Below, piece after piece: positions 1 through 11,270 of a DNA stretch of 64,000 nt; position 1 is the stretch's first letter, and every line of letters begins with the position of its first letter. The translations under genes and the position numbers were made by a program. Origin of the DNA: Seiridium cupressi (lineage: Eukaryota > Ascomycota > Sordariomycetes > Amphisphaeriales > Sporocadaceae); the NCBI GenBank assembly GCA_036674765.1, contig JARVKI010000020.1:186001-250000 (forward strand). Direction: 5' to 3'. The notes beneath the pieces were generated by a model that saw nothing but the letters and a program-made list of their open reading frames with translations, had not been told where the DNA came from and ran no database searches.

Positions 1-3000
1 CACATCGAGATATGATGCGGTTGAAGAAGCGACGCCGTGCAGCCGTCACAACAACTGGCTGTTGTTGCAGGTTGGAACTTGGTTTGTAGTCCTCCAACGT
101 GGTCTGCGCGGTGGAAGCAGTTGGCGTTTTGAGCGCCTCTTCGTCAGCTCCCGGCGTAGAGGTTGGCAGGGCTGTTGATGAATCAGATCCAGACGGCATG
201 CCATTTTTGTCGGTACCATTGATCTCCAATGACTTCTCGTCAGCCGCCGCTTCTGTGGGCGTGAGTGGAACCTCGAATCCAAGACCATTAGGTGGTGGTG
301 ATAGCGTCGCTGGGGTGTTGATGGTTGTGGCTGAGAAGAGCTGGTAGGCAGTAGTCCTCTCGAAAAGCTCGCAGAATGCACCAACGATCTTGGCCCAATG
401 CTCCCCATCGAACTTGGTGACATTTTGTAAGATGAGCTGTTGCAAGCAGTTGCTGCCTATCCTTGCGATGGTGTCGTTCTCCTGGCATATGCAGAGAGCC
501 AGTAACTCCAAGAAGCGATCAAGCATGTATTCCAGCGCATCGAAATAGTGCGTGAAGAGAACAATCATGTTGCGCAGAGCTTGGATCATGGTAGTGGAGA
601 GCCATACCGAAAGGTCCTCCGTGTTCAGCGCGTTGGATAATTCTGGCCTCGACCTCAGGACCATGAAGATGGGATATAGCTGCTGGCGCCACAGTATATC
701 CCAGAAGTCAGGCGGAAAGCCGCCACCATATTTCAATAGAGCCTCGAAGAAGTAATTCAGAGCATTCGAACGAACCTCGAGATCTTCACCGGTCATCAAC
801 ACGTCATGGAAGGCAAAAAGAATAGGGAACCAAAATCCCTCTTCGACCGATGTTCCGCTTTGCTTCCGTGACAAGACGTCTGCAGACTTCGGGCCGTTGA
901 CATCTGTTGCGCTTTTCAGATGGTACTGTTCAGAAAGCGGGCACTCGGGAGCTTTGAGCATCCGGGGAATAATGGACTTAAGCGTTTCCATGGCTTGCAA
1001 GCTCTTCTTTTGAAACTTGAGGTTTTTCGAGAACTCCGTCAAACAAACGATCAAGTCTGTGAAGGCGCCTTGTGAGATGACCACGCCGAATCGCGTTCTG
1101 TAGATCAAAGAAACATTTTCGAATGCCAAAGTCACGATAGATTCATGTGGGTCCCGCGCAGCGACCGTGAAGACGCCGAACATGGTCCTCCATCCAGATC
1201 GAATGTTCTCCCCACGAGCTTGAATCATTTGTATCAAGCACCGAAGGGCCATGTCCTTGACTGTGACATTGTTTGAGTTGGAAATGACATGCTCGAACGG
1301 CTTCAGGAAGTCCTTTTGGAACTTGAATCCCGGCAGCTCTTCAATCTCCATGAAGCGCATAGACAGCTGCCTGAGTGAATCGAGAGCAAAAAAGACGATA
1401 GCCGGGTTGTTGTGGCATCCGACCTTGTTGAAGTGTTCGCCAAGGACGGCCCAGATGCTTGTCCATTCGAAACGTACTCGGGTCATGTTGTAGTAACTGA
1501 TTTCGACGACTTTTTGCAAACTGTAGGTCCGAGGGGAGTCATTGGACCCTGATACCTTGATCTCGTCCCAACTGACCTCGGTCAGGGCCTTAGCGAAATG
1601 AACGATGGCGTCGCCGTTGAGATTGGCAGTGTTGCTGAATATCCTATCAATACCCTTGATTACTTCGTCAGATCTACTCTCCACAGCTATTTCCGTTGAT
1701 ACTCCTTTAGGGGCGGTGTTCGATCGGTTACGACGCTTTGTAGAAGCTGTTGATTTCCTCGAATCGTTGGTATTGGTTCTCTCAAACCGGGCCTTCGACA
1801 CGTCAGGAATGGCACCCTCGTCGACTCCACCTGAGATGAGCTGAAGCCTGTCAAGCTGGCTGATACACATCAGCACGTCCTTCCACGACTCTCTCAGGTA
1901 ATCGCCCTCCGTCTGCCCGAGTTCCAATATGACCCTCAGCGCTTCTACGTTCTTGGCCAGGATTTCTTGGGGGTTGTTCAGGTTGGTGGCGTTCTTCACA
2001 GCAGACATGAAGGCCTCGCGTGGGGTTGACAAGTCGAACAGGCAGGCTATTTTGATGGCTTGCTTCATGCCTTCTAGGCATAGCCGGTTGACCTCTAGAT
2101 TCTGCGCCTTTTGCATCTGACTGGCAAGGGCCGAGAAAACAGACATCCATACCACATCAAACATGGATCCAACATGTTTGAAAGATGTGGCGGGGATGAA
2201 TTTGATCCCGGCTTTCGCTGCGCTGCGCCTCTGGTTCTTGAAGAGTGTCTTGAAAAGCTGCTCAGATCGCAGGGCAATCTCTTCTGATTGCTGCACGTAC
2301 GCCTCCCGCTGCAGGTCACGCCCTACATTGGACAAAGCTTGGCCAAGGCCAGCGGCGAAACTCGTGGACGGAGCGTTTGGCAGTGCCCCAGCGATCGCGG
2401 CAGCTTCCCGCTCACTCTTCAAAACAATTTCATTGCTAGCAATCTCCTCGTAGATCGCTATCAGATAGTCTTCCGGTAAATCTGCATCATCGTTGATGCC
2501 TCTATTGTTCTTGATGAAGTCCTCCTTAGTCATGCGTTTCTTGATTTGTGCGCTGTGCAGATCGGTGTTAAGCAGAATGACCGAGTAAGCCAATACATAG
2601 GCTGTGTCGGCGTTCGCAAAGGCATTTGGGTTCCCCATCACATAGCGGTTGGCAAACTTGAGCATGAAACGATCGATCTTTTGAGCTTCACCAGGCAGTC
2701 GGAAGGATTGTAAGAACTGGCGCAGAGAATCAACGAAACGCCTTTTGGCAAACTCCATGGAATCAACAAATGCGTGCATGATCTCGATGTTCTTTGGCTC
2801 GCCCTCACCAAGATATTCGCCAATCTGAGCCTTATCGAGTTGTTCGTGTGCTAAAAGGAACCTGGCGATATCTTCGGGGCTGTCGCTGGGGATGAAGCCT
2901 TCCTGCAGGAAGAATTTGATGCCCTTTTTGGGCTTCTCGTTAAACAGGCGAACGCCCTTCGACATGGCTGTTTTCCTGGCCTTCTCCTTCTCTAACTGAG

Positions 3001-4982
3001 CGGGGTCATCTTCCATAACGGGAGTCGAGGGAGGTAAAGGCGTTTCCATGCGAGAAACACTATCGCTGATAGAGGGGTCGATGGACTCTCGAATATCATC
3101 GGTCGAACCCCGATTCTCGCCGTTATTCGTACCATTATTGAGATCTGGACGACCAACCATGGACCAGTTCACCAGAGATCGTAGTGCGTCAACCAAAGAG
3201 TCCAAAGCAGCTCTCTTGATGGCGTACTCCTTGGGAATCTCAGGTTCAGCCTCGGCAGGTGGAACAATATGTACTACTGTTAGTGGTGGTGGTAGCATGC
3301 CTTTGAGTTGCCATTCTGTATGGTGATTAGAGTTTGAGCTTTTCTCCTCATAGAGCTGTTCCTGGATTGATGTTATCACGACAGGAGCCGTAGCAAACTT
3401 GGACAGATCCTCAATGATTGTTTGAAAGATGTTGTTGACAACCGTCCTGTCACAGTCATAATTCAGATAGAGCTCGACCAGACCTCTCGGATCGCCACAC
3501 AGTCGATTCAGTATACCGACGAAGTATAGCTTCTGGGTCATAGGTGCGCCCCTCCGGGCGAGGAGCGCAAGATAGATCTCGTTCAAGAACACCTCGATCT
3601 CTTTCTATAGAGTAGATCATGTTAACATGGACACTGCAGACAAGTTTGGTGGGGATGGATCTTACTTTGAAGGGAGCGCGCATGAATTTTAGCATTAACC
3701 AAAATATCTCGCAACAGACCTCAAAGACACGGTCGACAGAGCTCGCCCCATTTCTTGTAATACTCAAACACAGGTAATATTTAACCGCTTGGAGAAAATT
3801 GGTGGAATCATTGGTCTTGGTGTTGGTGATGGTACATAAAGGGGAAGTGAAGACGTGAATATGGTTGTTCAGAAGAGTACGGATGAGATGTAAGGAGATG
3901 AGTTTGGAACGCATGGGCTGGCCTCGCAGGTCATAGAGCTGGTCTGGAGGAAGTATCTTGGTCGAAAGATTGCAGAACGAGCGGAAGACAAGGTAGGCGT
4001 CCCGAATATAGACTTCATCCTCGGCGTCTAGCGATTCGGGCGTCTCATCCTGTGTGTTCTCGCCCTCGGTCTGTTCCGAGATGCTTCTTGCGATCTTCTT
4101 GCCTTTCAACTGGGTAACCATGGTGGGGCCGTCGCCGAGGTTCGAGTCATCGAAGCTCTTTCGGTGTTCTAGGTCTTTCAAGGTGAGCTTGTTGGCAGCG
4201 CTGTCCTCGTTGGTGGTCTCGAAAGGGGAGGCTTCGGAGCCTGGTTCTGCAGTAGCAGCGTCGGCCTCGTCATCCTCTCCAGCTTCGTCAGTGTCGGTGG
4301 CGGCATCATCTCCATCTCTTCCCGCTGCTGCTCCGTTCACAGACTCGACATTCTCAAAAGTCACGTTGCTCGAGCTATGATTGAGCTTCGACAAGTTCAA
4401 GCGCGACTCCTTCATGTGCAATCTTGTCTTGACTCGTTCGAATACCATGCCGACCATCTGGGTCAATGTTCCCTGGGCGGCTTGCTGAGTATCCGTGCTC
4501 CTCGAAAGGAGGAAGACGTTGTAGACTTGCCGCACGGCCTTAAGAAGACCTGCACCATGGACAACGATCTTATCATTGAGCACAGCAGCCAACAGAGCCT
4601 GGACGATGTGGCGCTGGACGTCAACGACAGTGGTTTCGCCTTGGAAACAGTCGCATATCGTGTCAATGGCACGGTCGATCAGGGGGGCTCGTTCGGTGCC
4701 ATCCTCTTGGGCGGCGCTCGTGCTCGAGGGCGTCGACAAGTAGGACGAGGAGATGAGCTTGCCGATACAGTCAAGGGCAATGTTGATGAGCTGGGTGCTG
4801 CCGGTCTTGGTAGCCAGCTGCAGCGGCGCAAACACAATGTCGGGATCGGAGAGCTGGGACTGGCCCTCCTTGACGGCCTTTAGTGCCTTCTCGGTCAACT
4901 CGAGCAGCTGCTTATTCCGCTGGGCGTCCTTTGAGGCGTGGATGGCCTCCAGTGAGGACACGACGAAGACAAGAGAGCTCAT
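1..4982 (-). CDS. SEC7: Sec7-family ARF guanine nucleotide exchange factor (C-terminus cut by window edge)
   Basis: Large Golgi ARF-GEF that loads GTP onto ARF GTPases to drive vesicle coat assembly at the late Golgi. Exon 1 is 4982-3666, a 61-base intron covers 3665-3605 (GTAAGA donor, TATAG acceptor), and exon 2 runs from 3604 off the left edge; about 1,640 residues are visible. The N-terminal DCB region is followed by an acidic linker (about residues 230-330). The HUS box, LYLNYDCD, lies near residue 487. The Sec7 domain spans about 655-825 and contains FRLPGEAQKIDR, whose Glu (about residue 745) is the catalytic glutamic finger, and the hallmark YSVILLNTDLHS. HDS-type helical repeats follow. 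Fungal Sec7 is about 1,800-2,000 residues, so only the last few hundred are missing. The start codon fits the usual opening MSSLVFVVSSLEAI. It is transcribed divergently from the pyruvate dehydrogenase E2 gene. Confidence 0.95.
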
Positions 4983-6331
4983 CGTGGCCGCAGATGAGGA
5001 GAGGCCATTGGGGTGCTGGAGGTGAAAGGAGGTTGTCTGTCGTTGTCCTAGCGGCAGATTGGTCCCTGAATACGGATAGCTGGGTTAGGTGAGCGTTGCG
5101 TGTGTCGCAGCAACTTTTTGAAAGTACCACGTCGACATGTGTAATTTGAAGTGGGTCCGAGCATCTCCAGCGTACCTGAGGTCGCGACACAGCAAAATGC
5201 AAATCCAAAGCCAAGACCAGAGAAGCAAGTACCTGAACTCAAAACTGCGAGATCATGAACAATGATTGCGTGTCCCTCCCAGACAGATCAAATTAGGGGT
5301 GCAACTTTGAAGCAGACTCTAAGCTTTAAGGACCCCTATTGTACTTGTATGATGAATGTCATCAACTGGTGCTAAACAGCTCAGTCAGCTAGGTAGCTAA
5401 TGCACCCCTCCCAAGACTTCCGAACTTGCTGCAATAGCCTGTCGATAGGCCGCTGCCTAGCCGTCGAGTAATGTAGTGAGCAGGAGGAATAGGAAGCAGG
5501 ATTCCCTCAATTTATCTGTCCTTTTCCCAAGCAAGAACGAGCGACGATGCAGTTTTGCATTGCTTGTAGCTTTGACCTACCACGCTATAATTATTCACAC
5601 AACGCGCGCCTGAGTGCGATACGCACAAGGAATGTATTATGCGACGAGGGTCCAAGGGGTATCTTGGATTGGATCTGTTTCAGCAACGCTGACTATGTGC
5701 TATCTTTCTGGGTGGTAATCACGCAGTTACCACAGTGTTGACCTGCTACGGATGCAGATCTTCGATTCGTGGACAATCCGCTGTGTAGATCAACTTGACA
5801 CTTCCAAAGTAGAGGAGGCAATGACATTCTAGCTGTTCATCTCTTGTCTACGGATAGTATTGCTCTCATTGCTACTGTAGTAACAAGAAGTCACGGATCC
5901 AATTAAACCAATCAGAGCCCGATCGCGGATTGCATTGGGGCACTTGGCTGCTGCTGGGAAGCTCTAATCCCATAACGGCCTAGCTCCGGTGTATTTCACA
6001 GAGGGACCCGTTGGAAGCTTCGGAGCTTCCCAACAACGGCCGGCGAAAAATTCCCAGCCAGCAATTCAATTGGCTTTGGCCTACGAAAATATCTCGCTGT
6101 AAGCTCCATCCTCATCATTATCGCCAACCTTCCACCTTCCTCCCTTCTTCCTCTCTTGCCAGCTGCGGGCGCCATCTCTTCTCGTCGTCGAGTCCCATTG
6201 TCCTTACTGCTCGGCTGCATTGACTTTTTGTAGCCCACCGCGGGAGACCCTTTCTTTTCCATCGTCGACGTCGTAGCTCCGGACGCGAGACATTTTTCCT
6301 TATCCTCCCGCTGCCACCACCCCTGCCCAAA
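4983..6331. promoter_or_regulatory. Divergent intergenic region between Sec7 and PDC-E2
   Basis: This 1.35 kb region must hold both promoters and 5' UTRs. No coding exon is supported in it. A near-perfect hairpin lies at 6010-6034. The 150 bases before the E2 start are pyrimidine-rich, as in many fungal 5' leaders. Confidence 0.6.
6010..6034. other. Hairpin-forming inverted repeat upstream of PDC-E2
   Basis: Arms GTTGGAAGCT and AGCTTCCCAAC flank a short TCGG loop, with one bulged base. It lies about 300 bases upstream of the E2 start codon, in the leader or proximal promoter. Confidence 0.5.
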
Positions 6332-7775
6332 ATGTTCAGCGCCGTACTCAGAAGGCGAGCCCTTCAGGCCTCGTCCAGCGCCGCCGCAGCCAGAGTCACC
6401 CTCTCGCCCCAATTGGCAAGATGGTACGCCTCGTTCCCGCCGCATACCGTCGTCAAGATGCCCGCCCTGTCGCCGACCATGACTGCTGGAAACATTGGTA
6501 CTTGGCAGAAGAAGGCCGGAGACGCCATCGCACCCGGCGATGTGCTGGTCGAGATTGAAACCGATAAGGCGCAGATGGACTTTGAGTTCCAAGAGGAGGG
6601 CACAATCGCAAAGCTGCTGAAGGAGAGTGGTTCCAAGGATGTGCCCGTCGGCAGCGTATGTCATCTTCCGTGACCCTCAAGGGTAAGATCAAAGAGCTGA
6701 CACGATATAGCCCATCGCTGTTCTCGTCGAGGAGGGTGCCGATGTCTCGGCATTTGAGTCCTTCAGCGCCGATGATGCTGGCGGCGATGCTTCTAAACCA
6801 GCACCGAAGGAGGAGAAGAAGTCGGAGTCGTCGGAATCCTCGTCCGCCCCTACATCCACTCCGGAGCCCGAGGCCGAGCAGTACTCTTCCTCAGGCAAGA
6901 GACTGGAGACCGCTCTCGAGCGTCAACCCAATGTTGTTCCCGCCGCCAAGCGTCTAGCTAAGGAGAAGGGCATTGCCCTATCCGGCATCAAGGGATCTGG
7001 TCCCGGCGGCAAGATCACCGAGGAGGATGTTAAGAAGGCTACCGTCGGTGGCGGTTCGGCTACTGCTGCTACTGCTGCCGCCTCCTTCGAGGACATCCCT
7101 CTTACAAACATGCGCAAGACAATTGCCAAGCGCCTCCAAGAATCTACCCAGAACAACCCTCACTTTTTCGTCACCAGCAAGGTTTCTGTTTCCAAACTGC
7201 TGAAGTTGCGACAGGCCCTGAACACCTCTGCTGATGGTCAGTACAAGTTGTCGGTGAACGATTTCCTCATCAAGGCTATTGGCGTGGCTTCCAAGAAGGT
7301 CCCCGCTGCCAACTCTTCGTGGCAGGGAGACTCTATCCGCCAGTTCAACAGCGTTGACGTTTCGGTCGCTGTGGCTACCCCTAACGGCCTTATCACCCCT
7401 ATCGTTACCGGTGTCGAGGCCCGTGGCTTGGAGTCCATTTCCAACAAGGTCAAGGAGTTGGCAAAGCGTGCCCGTGACAACAAGCTGAAGCCCGAGGAGT
7501 ACCAGGGTGGTACCATCTCCATCTCCAACATGGGCATGAACGATGCTGTTGACAACTTCACCGCTGTCATTAACCCACCACAGGCTGCCATTCTCGCCGT
7601 TGGCACTACCAGAAAGGTCGCCATTCCCTCAGAGGACGGTACGTCAGTAGAGTGGGACGACCAAATAACTGTCACTGCAAGCTTCGATCACAAGGTTGTT
7701 GATGGTGCTGTTGGCGCTGAATGGACGAAGGCTCTCAAGAAGGTCATTGAGAACCCATTGGAACTGCTCCTATAA
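6332..7775 (+). CDS. LAT1: Dihydrolipoyllysine acetyltransferase (pyruvate dehydrogenase complex E2)
   Basis: Mitochondrial core subunit of the pyruvate dehydrogenase complex; it transfers the acetyl group from the E1-bound intermediate to CoA through a swinging lipoyl arm. Exons are 6332-6655 and 6711-7775, with a 55-base intron, giving 462 residues, the usual size for fungal E2 with one lipoyl domain. The N-terminus is Arg/Ala/Ser-rich, as expected of a mitochondrial targeting peptide. The lipoyl domain spans about residues 38-115, with the lipoylated Lys79 in IETDKAQM. An Ala/Pro/Glu-rich linker follows, then the peripheral E1/E3-binding domain ([14 protein letters not shown] to [11 protein letters not shown]), and the catalytic domain begins near residue 230. 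The active-site motif FDHKVVDGA carries the catalytic His and Asp near the C-terminus. Housekeeping gene; nothing unusual seen. Confidence 0.97.
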
Positions 7776-10700
7776 TGGAGTTCACTTGGGAGGCAGTGTA
7801 CTAATAGGGTAGTTTTCATCAGGCGTTGCGGCGTACTGAACGTATAATAAGTATAGAATTGCACGAATGGATTCAACTAAGCTTCCGTTGTGCTCCCAGC
7901 TACACTACAATCTGACAAGCCATGATACTCCGCGTCTGTAATATTTCATCTTAAACCCAGGGCAATGACGAATGCTATTCAATCCACACTGCACGCTTTC
8001 ACTAGCTATAATCAGAACCATTGTGATGTTCGTCATTTATATGACTGGTTGAACCATGCCGTTGCCAAATTCTGGTGATGACAAGAGTCTACACAAGACG
8101 AATGTGCGTTCAGCGACAATGAAGTATTGACGGGGTCAACACCAATCAAGTTTTTCGTATATCTACCAGCATTTGGCCACACTCCCTCACCTACGACTAC
8201 ACCTTCTAGAATACTCGGCATCCCGTCTGCTCTGCCTTAGATCAGCTGGAAAGGGATGGATTATCTAGGAGGGAGTTCCAGGCCCTTGCTCTATTATCCT
8301 GACCTGTGCATACCGTCCCATGAGACCGGTCGGTAATTCGCGGTTAATCTGTGTACCTGCCGGAACGCTATCATTTGGGGGAGGGGGTGGGTTTCGCAGG
8401 ACAATAAAAATCCAAAAACTGGAAGATTCGAACATACGACCTAAAAAAAGTAATCCCTTTGGAGGAAGGTGTCTGAGAACTTTTCTGTTAACCCATGGCG
8501 CAGCCTTCAATTTGCCCGAAGGCAAAAGTTTGTATTTAATTGAAATTCATAACACTATTAACTTCAGAGGGAAGCTAAATAAACTTTGTCTGCCTCACGG
8601 AGGGCACAGATATGAACAACGAGCGGCACGGGACTGTCTATGATCCAGAGCTGGAGAAAGTTTAAATAGCAAACATTTGACTGACTTTAACACAACAGTC
8701 GGCTTTAGTGGTGCTGATCGTAAATTTGTAGATGCTAGTCATGAGCCATTTTCCCATCCACGTCCGCAACATGGAAGTACCAGTGCAGTTCTAAAGAGGG
8801 GGAATTACCTTGGTCATCGCGAGAAGAAGTAGCTTTTAACATCTGATATGCCCATCAATATACTGTAGTATGTCATTGCTGCCGCTGCGGTAGATCAATT
8901 TTAAGTTTATCGCAACCACTTGCATGGCCTGACGGCCGATGGGTTTGAACCACGCTTTTTGCCTCCAAAAATGCCCACGAGTGAGCAAGATACGAGGTTT
9001 TTTTTTTTTTTTTTTCTTCTTCTTCGAGACACTATCGAGATAACTCAATGGCTACAAGCCATCCGAGCAGATTACATGCTCCGGATTGCCCAATTCTGCG
9101 GCTATCAAAGACTGGTCCGATGAGGATAACCTCTTTGGGATACCATGGTAGCCAAAGGAGAGGGTGTTCATGGCTATATGTTCCACCAAAGGTGAATTTT
9201 TCTTTTGAATCTGTGTCTTACCTTTTACTCTTCAAATCGAATGCAAAGTCATATCAGCCACTTTTCGAACCACGATCAACATTGTCACTACCACCCAGGA
9301 TATCTCAAGTGACGGCGAGAAATAGACATGTGGGCAGAAATCCCCAGAGTCTATCTGACCGTCGATCGATCGAAAAGTAGTCAGGCTAGATACTAGTTTT
9401 GAATTGTAGTTTCGAGTATTTAAAGAGCAGCCAGACCCTCGATGGTCGGACCAAGCAGACGTCCGTAAGAGACCTTGAGGTTGTCTAGATTGAGACAGTA
9501 GTGTGTAAAAGTTATTGATTGCTCGATCTCTTTCCCTCGGGAAAAGGTGCTGAGAACCTGGGAGACGAAACTCGAACATCAACTTCGACGTTAAGCTCTT
9601 TTAAACAAAAAATGTAGCACAACTTCCATAGCATGAAACTCCATCTCCTCACCATCTTAGCTGGTGAGATGCAGTGGAACTGAGGGGCTCGATTACGTGC
9701 ATAAAGGGGACGTCGTACCCGGGGCTTGCCAGGTCGGATTCTGGACTTGAACGTTGGGATACGTTTTCGGTGTTCGACCCCAACTGCCCGGCATAATTCA
9801 AATCCTTCTTCATCAGAATCTTTCCGAGCCTGGGCAGCGGTTAGAGTAGCACCGATTAAGGCGATCGCTGACGAGGATTTGTTCATATTTGACTTGTTCT
9901 TTAACGAAATCGTCGCCCGCCACAAGAGTGACAAACGGTACTTGAAATTAAACAGTTCGCAACTGTCAACTCATAAATTGATTTATTGCACTTATAGTCA
10001 AGTTAGTCGGCACGGATTGAATTCGAGAAGCATCGATTTACCAGAATTCTCAACATGTAGCTCAATGTCGAAGAGTCACCGGAAGTATATACAGACACAC
10101 TGGACTAGATTATAATTCACGAGTCTGATGGCTTGGGCCTGACGGTCAGGAAATAAATGTACCAGCTGAGCCAAGTCCTGGTCTTGTTAGTGAAAATAAA
10201 CCTCTTTGCTTCTGCTGCAGTTTCTTCTGATCAGACACGATGGTGGAAGACATTCCTTATCACTTCTCAATACTGCATAAAATAAGCACATCTCTAGATC
10301 AAAATATAAAACCTACGATATAGCTTGTCGCAGTCTTTTATGGTAACCGTGAGATGGCCCATATATATTTAAGCAAGTTGAGACATGTTGAAGCATGGTA
10401 CTATCCGGAGAATCATAAATAATATTGTCGTAGTGAGGCAATGGTGCAACTGTCTCGTGTCCTTGCATGGAAGCCATGTAACATATTGGAAAGAATCTCA
10501 AATACGCCCACATCGTAATCCGAAAGAGGAGTAATGTATGCATTTGCTGGTACATGTACTTTTTGGATTAATAGTTGATAGTTCAAACTCTGCACAATCG
10601 CTGATGTCATAGCCGAGAGTAGTGGCTCACCATGTCTGTCATTATTACAGAACTTACTGTTTTGGGCTTGGTAGCTATCGAAGGACACACGGCGTACCCC

Positions 10701-11270
10701 GTAGATTTGAACCCTACTATTATGCTCGAATCAGTCCTGCAACTACAGCGTACTCAAGGGAATCACACACATGTGGATCGATGCGCCTGTGGATCCATAA
10801 GTGGTTCCAATGGTGCCAACATCCAGCGCCAATTGGTGTTGAAAAATGGCTCGCGGTATGATCCTTGGAATGCACCTGCAGAGACGGAAATTGAGAAGCC
10901 AAGTAAAGCCAGGTCTACGTACCGCGCTTTATCGCTTCAGCGGCCCAATGCACTTGATATGAACGTAGCGGCTCCATAGAATCGCATCGTAACAGTACTG
11001 CAACTAGGAAGCCCCTCTTCATCTTTGGTACTTATACGAGTAACTCCGGATATTCCGGGGAGGTTCGTAAATATAATGGAAATTCGTCACTAGGACCTCG
11101 GTTCTTCCGGCGATGCTAAGCAGACATGAATCGTTCACAGGAAACAAGGACAGTAACAGGCGGTGATTATCACCCCGCTCGTAGGTATAAATATACAGAT
11201 ATGCCTGTGGTTTGCTATGTTTGTGGATAATTCCAGATCACTGCTTACTAGCCTGGACTTCGCCTTCAAG
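7776..11270. other. 3.5 kb gene-free region
   Basis: No ORF here has recognisable domains or a spliceable structure. The notable landmarks are an 18-base T run at 8998-9015 followed by CTT repeats, and a TATA box (TATAAATA, 11186-11193) about 80 bases before the next gene's start. Several isolated TTCGAA-type words resemble tRNA T-loops, but no cloverleaf can be built around them. Confidence 0.5.
11186..11193 (+). promoter_or_regulatory. TATA box of the amidohydrolase gene
   Basis: TATAAATA lies 78 bases before the ATG at 11271. This supports that ATG, or the in-frame ATG at 11217, over the one at 11163, which would lie upstream of the TATA box. Confidence 0.5.

Noticed and set aside
5996..6664. 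222-codon minus strand ORF across the PDC-E2 start
   Set aside because: Antisense to the conserved targeting and lipoyl region; composition only.
8420..8445. tRNA T-loop-like word (GATTCGAAC), with similar words near 8944 and 9769
   Set aside because: No matching acceptor, D or anticodon stems can be formed around any of them.
10632..10979. 115-codon + strand ORF
   Set aside because: No recognisable domain, no signal peptide, and the opposite strand is open over part of it.
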